Below, one piece after another: positions 7,348 to 14,635 of a stretch of DNA of 64,000 bases (positions are counted from its first letter, which is position 1; each line of letters begins with the position of its first letter). Location of the stretch: positions 124,001 through 188,000 of the forward strand of contig NZ_JAQZAN010000012.1 in the NCBI RefSeq assembly GCF_028737255.1, given 5' to 3'. The translations under genes were made by a program, and so were the position numbers. This DNA comes from Actinomycetospora straminea (lineage in GTDB: Bacteria; Actinomycetota; Actinomycetes; Mycobacteriales; Pseudonocardiaceae). The notes below the pieces were generated by a model. It was given only the letters and a program-made list of their open reading frames with translations. It was not told the DNA's origin and searched no databases.

Positions 7348-8895
7348 CTAATTCCCGGAGTCGCCCGCGGACCCTCCTGGTCGACGAGGCCCCTCGAGCG
7401 GCACCAGGACCTCCTGCATCCCAGGGCTGTCGACGGGGCCGCCGCCCATCCGCGCGAGGAAGCCGATGACGCCGGCCGCGCCCCAGTGCCAGGACGGCTC
7501 GCCGCCGAGCGTCCAGGTCTCGGCCCGGCGCGTCGCACCCCAGCGGTGCTCGGGGGTGGCGACGGCGAGCAGCCAGTTGCGGGCGGCGCGGGCGGCGCCG
7601 GCGAACTCCTCCTCGCCGGTGACGCGCCCGAGCGAGTCGAGGAACCACCCCGTGCCCGCCGCGCCGCTGTTGGTGGCCGTGTGCACGAGCGGGCTGCCCT
7701 CGTACTCCGCCCAGGCCCGGCCGACGGGCTCGACGTGCGCGACGTCGACCAGCCAGCGCCCCGCGGCCCGCGCGCGCTCGAGGTGGCGCTCGTCGCCGAG
7801 GATCGCGTGGGCCTGCAGGGAGACCCAGCCGATCCCGGCCGCGCCCTCCTCCATGCCGGTCGCGCGGTTCGGGTTGTCCGGCGTCAGTGCCCGTGACCCG
7901 GCGCCGAGCAGTATCGGCCACGTCAGCCCCCGCCCGGCCGGCTGCGCGGTCCGGTCGAGGAAGCCCAGCGCGGACTCCGCGTCGCGGCGCCAGCGCTCGT
8001 CGCCCGTGGCCTGGTACATGCGCAGGAACACGAACGCCGCGCCCGCGGTGCCCGAGAGGAAGCCGGTGTTGCGGCGCGGTTCGTCGTCGCGCTCGGGCAG
8101 GCCGCCGTCGTCGTCGAGCCGGCTGGAGAGGTAGGCCGCGCCGCCCAGCGCGTGCGCGGTGAGCTCGGGGTCGCCCAGGCGCTCGCCCATCACCGAGAGC
8201 GCGTAGACGATCCCGGCCTGGCCCTCGCCCATGCCGTGCCGGTAGGACGGGACGCCGGGGTCGACCCACGCCCAGCGGCACATCTCGGGGCAGCCACGGC
8301 CGTCGACACCCTCGGCGCGGTCGAGCACCCAGCGCAGCGAGGCGCGGGCGCCCTCGGTGTAGCGGTCCTCGCCGGTGGCCTCGCCGAGGCGCCACAGCAC
8401 CTCGGCGATGCCGGCGGCGCCGTCGTCGAACGAGGTGTAGGCGCGGTCGGCGGGTCCGGCGGCGTTGACGTAGTCCGGCACGCGGCCACCGCGGGAGGCG
8501 CCGAGCAGGAAGTCGCCGGCGGCCCGGGCGCCGGCGAGCCAGCCGTCGCGGGCGGCGGGGTCGGGGGTGGCCGCGGCGAGGGCGAGCATCCCGTGCGCGA
8601 CGCCGGCGGCGCCCACGTCGCGGTCGGTCTGGCGGTTCGGGGCCTGGATGGCGCTGGTCCAGGCACGGGCGCCGGCGAGCTCGCCGGGGACGTCGTCGCC
8701 GAAGGGGTCGGCGACGGCGTCGGCGAGCAGGCGGTCGGCGAACGCCGTCGGGAGGCCGGGCGCCGGCGCCTCGGTGCCGGCCCCGGTCCCGGAGCTGCTC
8801 GACGGGACCCGCTCGGCGGCCGGCGCCGGCGCGCACGCCGCGAGCAGCCCGACCGCCAGCACGAACAGCAGCACCCGCGTCACGGGACCCGTCAC
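7348..8895 (-). CDS. LanC-like alpha-toroid lipoprotein of polysaccharide locus
   Basis: A 515-residue secreted lipoprotein. The N-terminus is a signal peptide with a lipobox (VLLFVLAVGLLAAC). The rest shows seven evenly spaced Gly-rich turns: GAAGVAHG, DDGAAGIAE, EGQAGIVYA, SGTAGAAFV, EEGAAGIGW, SGAAGTGWF and WGAAGVIGF. This is the signature of the LanC-like alpha/alpha toroid. The zinc-binding Cys-Cys-His of true lanthionine cyclases is absent: the place of WCxG is taken by SWHWGAAG and no CHG motif is seen. It is therefore unlikely to be a cyclase; this fold is shared with glycan-active toroid enzymes. The start GTG 8895 overlaps the deacetylase stop by four bases, so it is co-translated with a polysaccharide deacetylase. 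A role in binding, cleaving or epimerising the exported polymer is inferred. Confidence 0.65.
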   Translation of the reverse strand: MTGPVTRVLLFVLAVGLLAACAPAPAAERVPSSSSGTGAGTEAPAPGLPTAFADRLLADAVADPFGDDVPGELAGARAWTSAIQAPNRQTDRDVGAAGVAHGMLALAAATPDPAARDGWLAGARAAGDFLLGASRGGRVPDYVNAAGPADRAYTSFDDGAAGIAEVLWRLGEATGEDRYTEGARASLRWVLDRAEGVDGRGCPEMCRWAWVDPGVPSYRHGMGEGQAGIVYALSVMGERLGDPELTAHALGGAAYLSSRLDDDGGLPERDDEPRRNTGFLSGTAGAAFVFLRMYQATGDERWRRDAESALGFLDRTAQPAGRGLTWPILLGAGSRALTPDNPNRATGMEEGAAGIGWVSLQAHAILGDERHLERARAAGRWLVDVAHVEPVGRAWAEYEGSPLVHTATNSGAAGTGWFLDSLGRVTGEEEFAGAARAARNWLLAVATPEHRWGATRRAETWTLGGEPSWHWGAAGVIGFLARMGGGPVDSPGMQEVLVPLEGPRRPGGSAGDSGN

Positions 8896-9713
8896 GGCAC
8901 GACGGCCGCGAGCGAGCCGCCGTTGAGGGCGGAGGGCACCGGCGAGGGCGCGACGACGCCGAACGTGAAGCCGCGGGCGCGCAGCTCGTCGATCGCGCGC
9001 GGGAGGTACTGCAGCTGGTCCGGCGAGCAGCTGATCGCGTCGTTCGCGTCGTGGAGCAGGAGCATCGCCTGGTCGACGGCCTCCGTCACCACGAAGTCGA
9101 CCATCGCGTCCGGGCCGGGGCACTGGAAGTCGCCCTCCTTGTCCGAGGTCCACTTCCAGTGGACGCCGCCGGTCATGCCGAGCCGCGCCAGCGCCGCGTC
9201 GCCGCCCGGGGACGGCTGCCCGAAGGGGTAGCGGAAGAGCGTCGGGCGCACCCCGGTGAGCTCGGTGAGCAGGTCGTTCGTCCGGGCGATCTCGGACTCG
9301 GCCTCCTCGGCCGACAGGTCCGGGAACCACGCGTGCTGCCAGGCGTGGTTGCCGACGACGTGGCCCTCCGCCTGCACCCGCCGGACGAGGTCCGGGTAGC
9401 GCTCGGCGTTCTCGCCCTGCAGGAAGAAGGTGGCGCGGACGCGCTTGGCCGCGAGCACGTCGAGGACGTACGGCGTCAGCTGCGCCGACGGGCCGTCGTC
9501 GAACGTGAGGGCGACCCGTGGCCCGGGCCGGGCGTCGGGGGCCGGCGGCAGCTGCTGGTCGAGCGCCGTCGGGGTGTACCGGGGCGCCTGGGCGACGTCA
9601 CGGTCCGCGGCGGCCGCGAAGGAGCCCGCGAACGTGAGCACGACGGTGCCCAGGAGGGCCACCAGGAAGAACAGCAGCGAGCGGACGTTGCGGCGCCGGT
9701 CGTCGAACGACAC
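8892..9713 (-). CDS. CE4 polysaccharide deacetylase (NodB homology)
   Basis: A 273-residue membrane-anchored or secreted enzyme. One hydrophobic helix (about 13-36) is followed by a NodB-type catalytic domain. Motif 1 TFDDGP is at 70-75 (the second Asp binds metal), motif 2 HAWQH at 123-127 supplies the metal histidines, motif 3 RYPFG lies near 161, and the motif 5 LLLHD region is near the C-terminus. CE4 enzymes remove N-acetyl groups from GlcNAc polymers or peptidoglycan. The start is GTG 9713, four bases after the stop of the 59-residue membrane protein, and its own stop overlaps the LanC-like gene. Lying after a PgaC/IcaA-like synthase, it is best read as the outer-face partial deacetylase of the same polymer, like PgaB or IcaB. 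Confidence 0.85.
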   Translation of the reverse strand: MSFDDRRRNVRSLLFFLVALLGTVVLTFAGSFAAAADRDVAQAPRYTPTALDQQLPPAPDARPGPRVALTFDDGPSAQLTPYVLDVLAAKRVRATFFLQGENAERYPDLVRRVQAEGHVVGNHAWQHAWFPDLSAEEAESEIARTNDLLTELTGVRPTLFRYPFGQPSPGGDAALARLGMTGGVHWKWTSDKEGDFQCPGPDAMVDFVVTEAVDQAMLLLHDANDAISCSPDQLQYLPRAIDELRARGFTFGVVAPSPVPSALNGGSLAAVVP

Positions 9714-9717
9714 GCGG

Positions 9718-9897
9718 TCAGCGGCGGAGGCGGGCGCCGCGGCGCACGATCCGCACGAGCAGCATCGCCGTGAACAGCACGGTCACCGCCATCAGCACCA
9801 TCGCCATCGCGTTGATCCCCGTGGCCGCCGCGAGGGCGAGACCGGTGCTGCCGCCGCCGACCACGCTGGTGAGGTACATCGAGTGCTCGCCGTACAT
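9718..9897 (-). CDS. 59-residue membrane protein in polysaccharide locus
   Basis: A short gene between the glycosyltransferase and the deacetylase. It begins MYGEHSMYLTSVVGGGSTG and has one or two hydrophobic segments (ALAAATGINAMAMVL then AVTVLFTAMLLVRIV), ending in a basic tail (RRGARLRR). The start is ATG 9897; a second ATG seven codons in is possible. Spacing is 40 bases after the glycosyltransferase stop and 4 bases before the deacetylase start, so it is part of the operon. Small membrane subunits accompany PNAG and cellulose synthases (IcaD, PgaD), and an analogous helper role is likely. I do not recognise the family. Confidence 0.65.
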   Translation of the reverse strand: MYGEHSMYLTSVVGGGSTGLALAAATGINAMAMVLMAVTVLFTAMLLVRIVRRGARLRR

Positions 9898-9937
9898 CCC
9901 TGCGTCCGTCCCCTTCCGATCCGCTCGACTGCTGCCG

Positions 9938-11359
9938 CTACCAGGCCTGGCGCCGCGCGTTGAGGCAGCGCCAGGCCGCCGTCACCGCGCACAGCTCCAG
10001 GAAGAACCCGTAGAAGTCCTCGACGACCAGGACGGCGACCAGCGCGACGTCGCGCGAGCCGCGTCCCGGGAGCCGCCACATGGACGTCATCCGCTCCAGC
10101 CACATCACGCCGAGCGGGATCAGCCCGATCAGCGCGTACCGGAACGGCACCGCGTAGACGATCATCAACGTGAGCATCGCGAGGAACAGCACGCGGAAGA
10201 ACACGCTGAAGGCGAAGAGCACGTAGGACAGGCAGTCGATCCGCGTCGCGGGCGACCACCCGCGCTTGAGGACCTCGTCCATCCCGCCGCGCCCCCAGCG
10301 CAGCCGCTGCTGCCACAGCGAGCGCCAGGTGGTGGGCGGGTCGGTGTAGACGTGGGCGCCGCGCGCCGCCGCGACCCGCCAGCCGCGGGCCTTGAGCTCG
10401 AGGGTCAGCGCGTAGTCCTCGATGAGCGAGGCGCCGTCCCACGGCTCGCCGGCCTCGCGCCCCGCCGCGACCGCGGCCAGCGCCGCCGTCCGGTACATGG
10501 CGGCCGCGCCGCTCGCGACCGAGACGCGCCAGCCGCGCAGGTCGCGCAAGTCGTCGTAGCGGGTGTACTCGAGGCGCTGGAGCCGCCAGATCAGGCCCTT
10601 GCCCTCCGAGGCCCAGTACCGCGCGCACACCGCGCCGAGCACGGCGTTGCCGCGCAGCTCGCTCGCCATCTTAGCGACGGTGTCGGGCAGCAGGACCGTG
10701 TCCGCGTCCATCGTGAGCACGAAGTCGGCGTCCTGGGCCGCCACGCGCCAGCCGTGGTTGAGCGCGCCGGCCTTCTTGTCCGGGTTCCGCTCCATCTCGA
10801 GGACCGTCACCGGGAAGCGGCGCGCGATCTCGGCGGTGCGGTCGGTGCAGTTGTTGGCGACGACGACGATGCCGGAGATCTCCAGCCACTCCGGGACCCG
10901 CTGCTCGAGCAGGCCCTCGACGGTGGCGACGATCCCCTCCTCCTCGTTGTGGGCGGGGACGAGGACCGACACCGTGGTGGTCTCGGTCCGGCTGCGGCGC
11001 TTCGTGGCGGTGCCGCCGGTCGCGCCGGCCTGCCGGGCCTCCTCGTGCGCGAGCATCGCCGCGCGCAGCGTGATCGTCTCCGCTTCCGGGTCCTGCGAGC
11101 GGCGCGCGGCGGGCGGCGGCGGGACCGGACGTGACGCGGCGGGGCGCGCGGCGGCGGGGCGTGCGGCAGGCGGGTGGGGCGTGGCCGGGCGGGGCGCCGC
11201 CGGGTGGGGCGTGGCGGGGTGGGGCGCGGCCGGGTGGGACGTGGCGGGGCGGGGCCGGGCCTGCGGGTGGATGCGGCCGGTCACCGGGTCGGCGGAGGCG
11301 TGGGTGCGCGACGGGGATCCGTCGGCTCGCCTGCTCCGCACCGCCTGGCTGGTCGCCAC
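9938..11359 (-). CDS. Family 2 processive glycosyltransferase (PgaC/NodC-like)
   Basis: A 473-residue membrane glycosyltransferase. Residues about 28-90 are a Pro/Ala/His-rich low-complexity stretch. The GT-A catalytic domain starts near 128 with VSVLVPAHNEEEG. Then come the MDADTV DxD motif (near 215), the IEDYALT catalytic Asp region (near 314) and QQRLRWGRG, the QxxRW motif of processive synthases (near 351). Several C-terminal transmembrane helices follow. Such enzymes build beta-linked GlcNAc or related polymers from UDP-sugars and extrude them. The start is GTG 11359 with GAGGTGA upstream. It heads the operon with a small membrane subunit, a deacetylase and a LanC-like lipoprotein, and follows nagA. 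The polymer is inferred to be an amino-sugar glycan; hyaluronan- or cellulose-like products cannot be excluded. Confidence 0.8.
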   Translation of the reverse strand: MATSQAVRSRRADGSPSRTHASADPVTGRIHPQARPRPATSHPAAPHPATPHPAAPRPATPHPPAARPAAARPAASRPVPPPPAARRSQDPEAETITLRAAMLAHEEARQAGATGGTATKRRSRTETTTVSVLVPAHNEEEGIVATVEGLLEQRVPEWLEISGIVVVANNCTDRTAEIARRFPVTVLEMERNPDKKAGALNHGWRVAAQDADFVLTMDADTVLLPDTVAKMASELRGNAVLGAVCARYWASEGKGLIWRLQRLEYTRYDDLRDLRGWRVSVASGAAAMYRTAALAAVAAGREAGEPWDGASLIEDYALTLELKARGWRVAAARGAHVYTDPPTTWRSLWQQRLRWGRGGMDEVLKRGWSPATRIDCLSYVLFAFSVFFRVLFLAMLTLMIVYAVPFRYALIGLIPLGVMWLERMTSMWRLPGRGSRDVALVAVLVVEDFYGFFLELCAVTAAWRCLNARRQAW

Positions 11360-11482
11360 GTCACCTCACCTGCGTCGTTGGTCCGAGCCCGGAGCGCCGT
11401 CACCCGATCGGTCGGGCACTCGCGAGGCATACCGTACACAGACCGGATTTCGTTACACCATCGTGAGAAATCGGGTATCGAA
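11360..11482 (-). promoter_or_regulatory. AT-rich leader, likely promoter of polysaccharide operon
   Basis: On the minus strand, the 138 bases between the nagA stop and the glycosyltransferase start include a locally AT-rich stretch (about 11425-11480) after the nagA terminator. A TACGGT hexamer there is a candidate -10 element with only a poor -35 (GGTGTA, 17 bases before). The remaining leader up to the start codon is about 70 bases with no clear riboswitch that I can recognise. Confidence 0.4.
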
Positions 11483-11502
11483 AGTGACGCCGGGACGTCA
11501 CT
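11483..11502 (-). terminator. Hairpin terminator after nagA
   Basis: AGTGACG, six-base loop, CGTCACT: a perfect 7-bp stem, followed on the minus strand by TTTC. It overlaps the nagA stop codon at 11498-11500. Some read-through into the glycosyltransferase operon is possible because the T-tract is short. Confidence 0.55.
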
Positions 11503-12661
11503 CACCGGTCCCCTCGCGGTCGAGATCCCGGCCGCCGACGAGCACCCGGGTGACGGTGAGTGATTCGTCCAGGAGGACGAGGTCCGCCGGGCCGCCGACG
11601 GCGAGGCGACCCACGTCGCGCCGGCCCAGCAGGCGCGCCGGGACGGCCGTCGCCGCGGCGATCGCGTCGAGCACCGCGATGCCCGCCGCCACCGCCGTCC
11701 GGACGCCGCGGACCAGCGGCGCGGCGGCGCCGGCGAGGCCGCCCGCGTCGTTGCGCACGACCCCGTCGGCGAGCGTCACCGGCACCCCGGCCAGGCGGAA
11801 CGGACCGTCGGGCATCCCGGCGGCGGCCGTCGCGTCGGTGACCAGGGCCCACCGGCCGGCGGCGGCCGCCGCGGCGAGGCGCAGCATCTCGGGGGCGACG
11901 TGGTGGCCGTCGCCGATGAGCGTGACGATCACCTCGGGCCGGGTCAGCGCGACGGCCGCGAGGCCCGGGGCGCGGTGGTCGAGCCCGCTCATGGCGTTGT
12001 GGAGGTGGGTGACGGCCCGGACGCCGCGGTCGACGGCGGCGTGCGCGGCGGGGGCGTCGGCGTCGCTGTGGCCCGCGAGCACCACGACGCCGCGCGCCCG
12101 GAGCAGGTCGACCAGGTCGTCGGCGCCCGGGAGCTCGGGGGCGAGCGTGACGAGGTCCACCCGGCCCGCAGCGAGCAGGCGCGCGAGCAGGGCCGGGTCG
12201 GGGTCGCGGCGGTGCTCGGGAGGATGGGTCCCGATCCGCGCGGGGGCGAGGAACGGGCCCTCCAGGTGGGCGCCGAGGAGGTGGGCGCCGCGGCCGGGGT
12301 GGGTGGGGGCTGTGTCGCGGGCGGTGTCGCGGGCTGTGTCGCGGGCTGTGTCGCGGGCTGTGTCGAGGCGCGCGAGGGCGGCGGCGGTGCGGGCGGGGTC
12401 GTCGGTGAGCAGCGAGGGGCAGGCGGCGGTCGTCCCGTCGCGGGCGAGGGCCACGCGCCACGTCCCGATCTCCTCGACCGTGGCGCTCGCGAGGTCGACC
12501 CCGGCGTAGCCGTGGCAGAGCAGGTCGACGAGGCCGGGCACCGCGATCGTGCCGCCGCGGGCGGGCGGGAGGCCGACGGCCGCGACCCGCCCGTCGGCGA
12601 CCTCGACGTCGCCCGGGCACCACGCCCCGTCGACCACCGCCCCGGACACCCCCAGCCACAC
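11498..12661 (-). CDS. nagA: N-acetylglucosamine-6-phosphate deacetylase
   Basis: A 387-residue amidohydrolase that converts GlcNAc-6-phosphate to glucosamine-6-phosphate in the cytoplasm. Visible family elements are VDLLCHGYAG near the N-terminus, AHLEGPFLAP (metal Glu), LAGHSDAD and THLHNAMSG (metal histidines), DGHHV, and LVTDA with the catalytic Asp. I chose GTG 12661; a start at 12715 is open but would place a 33-bp palindrome inside the gene. Residues around 115-130 contain four tandem DTAR repeats coded by a 12-bp tandem repeat, an expansion not expected in the family. It precedes the polysaccharide synthase in the same direction, linking amino-sugar recycling with the locus. Confidence 0.85.
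   Translation of the reverse strand: MWLGVSGAVVDGAWCPGDVEVADGRVAAVGLPPARGGTIAVPGLVDLLCHGYAGVDLASATVEEIGTWRVALARDGTTAACPSLLTDDPARTAAALARLDTARDTARDTARDTARDTAPTHPGRGAHLLGAHLEGPFLAPARIGTHPPEHRRDPDPALLARLLAAGRVDLVTLAPELPGADDLVDLLRARGVVVLAGHSDADAPAAHAAVDRGVRAVTHLHNAMSGLDHRAPGLAAVALTRPEVIVTLIGDGHHVAPEMLRLAAAAAAGRWALVTDATAAAGMPDGPFRLAGVPVTLADGVVRNDAGGLAGAAAPLVRGVRTAVAAGIAVLDAIAAATAVPARLLGRRDVGRLAVGGPADLVLLDESLTVTRVLVGGRDLDREGTGE
12308..12367. repeat. 12-bp tandem repeat inside nagA
   Basis: Five consecutive 12-bp units with consensus CTGTGTCGCGGG (plus strand); the second has one change and the last is diverged. Being a multiple of three, the array stays in frame and encodes repeated Asp-Thr-Ala-Arg in the NagA protein. 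It is the kind of array that can change copy number by slippage. Confidence 0.85.
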
Positions 12662-12680
12662 GAGGCCAGTGTGGTGGCGC

Positions 12681-12713
12681 GGCCGACCCGTGTCCTCAGG
12701 ACACGGGTCGGCC
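12681..12713. repeat. Perfect 16-1-16 palindrome, dispersed element copy 1
   Basis: Arms GGCCGACCCGTGTCCT and AGGACACGGGTCGGCC flank a single C. It lies between the divergent nagA and MOSC genes. The central 27 bp (CGACCCGTGTCC, 3 bases, GGACACGGGTCG) occurs again at 55123-55149 with a different 3-base centre. Between divergent genes it cannot be a 3'-end terminator for either, so a protein-binding or repeat-family role is more likely. Confidence 0.75.
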
Positions 12714-12750
12714 ACCGGCCGGCCGCCGGCGCTGTCCTACCGTGGACGGG

Positions 12751-13311
12751 GTGATCGGCCTCGAGATCGTGGGCTTCGTCGTCTCGCCCGCCCACGCCTA
12801 CGACGGCCGGCCCGCCGACGGCCCGGTCGCCGTGCCGACGAGCACCCCGGACGCGATCGAGGTCCGCGCGGGGTACGGGGTGGTCGGCGACCGCTACGCG
12901 GGGCGCGCGGCGCACCGGGCGGCGGCGGTGACGCTGCTCGCGATCGAGGCGCTCGAGGCGGTCGCCGACGAGCTCGGCGTGCCCCCGTTCGATCCGGTCG
13001 CGGCCCGGCGCACCGTCCTGACCCGCGGGCTCGAGGTCGAGGCGCTGCGCGGGCGGGAGTTCGCGATCGACAGCGGCGACGGCCCGGTGCTGCTCGGCGG
13101 TGGGCGGCCGGCGGCCCCGTGCGCGTGGATGGACACGGTGCTCGCGCCCGGCGCGCACGCGGCGCTGCGGGGCCGCGCGGGGGTGCGCTGCGCCGCGCTG
13201 TCGTCGGGGACCTTGCGCCTCGGGCCGGCGACGCTGACGGTGTCCGACGGCCTCGGCGACCCCGACCCGGCCCGCGCGGGCCTGCCGCGCCGCCGCCCGG
13301 CGCGGACCTGA
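12751..13311 (+). CDS. MOSC-domain protein
   Basis: A 186-residue protein of the MOSC (molybdenum cofactor sulfurase C-terminal) fold. It shows VVGDRYAGRAAHR early, VTLLAIEALEAVADELGV, RRTVLTRGLEVEALRGREF and the conserved PCAWMD with the probable catalytic cysteine, ending LSSGTLRLGPATLTV. MOSC domains carry persulfide sulfur or bind Moco in amidoxime-reducing or YiiM-like enzymes; the precise reaction is not predictable here. I chose GTG 12751, which lies seven bases after a TACCGT hexamer (leaderless pattern); GTG 12742 is an alternative. It is divergent from nagA across the 33-bp palindrome. No molybdoenzyme is nearby. Confidence 0.75.
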   Translation: MIGLEIVGFVVSPAHAYDGRPADGPVAVPTSTPDAIEVRAGYGVVGDRYAGRAAHRAAAVTLLAIEALEAVADELGVPPFDPVAARRTVLTRGLEVEALRGREFAIDSGDGPVLLGGGRPAAPCAWMDTVLAPGAHAALRGRAGVRCAALSSGTLRLGPATLTVSDGLGDPDPARAGLPRRRPART

Positions 13312-13402
13312 CGGGCGGGCACGCGGGCACGAAGCGGGCAGGCACCCGTGTGATCGGTCTCGTCGGCGGGTGCGCCGTCGCGGCGTCGGGCACGGTCGTG
13401 CG

Positions 13403-14599
13403 GTGAGTGCCTCGCCCGCGCCGTCCGGTGCCGCGACCCCGACCACCTCCGGCATCGGCCGCGCCCGCACCCTGCTGCTGGCGGTGGTGTGCGGGGCCGC
13501 GGTCGCGAACATCTACTACGCCCAGCCGCTGCTGCACACGATCGGCCAGGCCTTCGGGGTCGGCGACGGGACGGCCGGGCTGCTGGTCACGGCCTCGCAG
13601 ATCGGCTACGCGACCGCGCTGGCGCTGCTCGTCCCGCTCGGTGACCTGCTCGAGCGCCGCCGGCTGGTCACCGTCCTGCTCGCGGCGTCGGCGGTCGTGC
13701 TCGCGCTGGCGGCGGCCGCGCCGGGCTTCGGGCTGCTGGCCGGGGCGGTGGCGCTGGTCGGCGTGACGTCGGCGGTCGCCCAGATCGCGGTGCCGCTCGC
13801 GGCGTCGCTGGCCGGGGACCACGAGCGCGGCCAGGTGGTCGGCACCGTGATGAGCGGGCTGCTCATCGGCATCCTCGGCGCCCGCACCGTCGCCGGGTTC
13901 GTGGCCGAGGCGGGCGGCTGGCGGTGGGTGTTCGCCGTCGCGGCCGGGGTGATGGTGCTGCTCGCGGTGGTCGTGCGGATCGGGCTGCCGGTGGTCGCGC
14001 CGACCGAGTCGTCGACCTACCCGCGCCTGCTGCGGACGGTCCTCGAGCTCGTCCGCGACGAGCCCGAGCTGCGCCGGCGCATGGCGCTCGGCGCGGTCGG
14101 CATGGGGTGCTTCACGATCCTCTGGACCTCGATCGACTTCCTGCTCTCGGCGCCGCCGTACGGCTACGGGCCCGCCGTGGTGGGCCTGTTCGGACTCGCG
14201 GGTCTCGCCGGCGCGGGCATGGCGGTGCTGGCCGGGCGGCTCGCCGACCGCGGCCACCAGCGGCTCGTCGTCACCGTCGGGCTGGTCGTGCTGGCCGCGA
14301 GCTGGGCGCTGCTCGGCCTCGGCGGGACGTCGCTGGTCGCGCTGATCGCCGGGGTGGTCGTGCTCGACCTCTGCCAGCAGGCCCTGCAGATCAGCCACCA
14401 GAGCGTCATCTACGCCCTCGCCCCGCAGGCCCGCAGCCGCGTGACGACCGCGTTCATGGTCTCGACGTTCGCGGGCGGCACGCTGGCCTCGGCGGCGACG
14501 GCGATCGTCTACCCGGCCTACGGCTGGCCCGGCGTCTGCGTCCTCGGCGCCGCCGTCGCCCTCGCCGGCCTCGTGGTCTGGTCCCTGCCCCGGACGTGA
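13403..14599 (+). CDS. 12-helix MFS transporter (AraJ/YgaY-like)
   Basis: A 398-residue membrane protein with about 12 hydrophobic helices. The opening ANIYYAQPLLHTIGQAFGV and the loop VPLGDLLERRRLVTVLL are typical of the DHA1-type subgroup that includes AraJ and YgaY. The second half contains GLFGLAGLAGAGMAVLAGRLADRG and ISHQSVIYALAPQARSRV, which are also characteristic. Export of sugars, drugs or amino-acid derivatives is known in the family; the substrate here is unknown. The start is GTG 13403. Its stop codon lies inside a strong bidirectional hairpin shared with the convergent IclR gene. Confidence 0.75.
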   Translation: MSASPAPSGAATPTTSGIGRARTLLLAVVCGAAVANIYYAQPLLHTIGQAFGVGDGTAGLLVTASQIGYATALALLVPLGDLLERRRLVTVLLAASAVVLALAAAAPGFGLLAGAVALVGVTSAVAQIAVPLAASLAGDHERGQVVGTVMSGLLIGILGARTVAGFVAEAGGWRWVFAVAAGVMVLLAVVVRIGLPVVAPTESSTYPRLLRTVLELVRDEPELRRRMALGAVGMGCFTILWTSIDFLLSAPPYGYGPAVVGLFGLAGLAGAGMAVLAGRLADRGHQRLVVTVGLVVLAASWALLGLGGTSLVALIAGVVVLDLCQQALQISHQSVIYALAPQARSRVTTAFMVSTFAGGTLASAATAIVYPAYGWPGVCVLGAAVALAGLVVWSLPRT

Positions 14600-14635
14600 G
14601 TGATCTTCTGAGCGATGGCTCAGGAGATCACTCAC
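14596..14635. terminator. Bidirectional hairpin terminator
   Basis: An 18-bp stem, GTGAGTGATCTTCTGAGC against GCTCAGGAGATCACTCAC, with a GATG loop and one G-T pair. It contains the stop codons of both convergent genes (MFS stop 14597-14599, IclR stop 14632-14634), so it can terminate both transcripts. Confidence 0.8.

Noticed and set aside
11360-11482. Riboswitch (c-di-AMP type) before the polysaccharide operon
   Set aside because: The leader is short and I could not find the conserved core elements; only a promoter-like AT-rich patch is supported.
12308-12367. Iteron-type replication or plasmid element
   Set aside because: The 12-bp units are in frame inside nagA and encode DTAR; there is no AT-rich origin or rep gene nearby.
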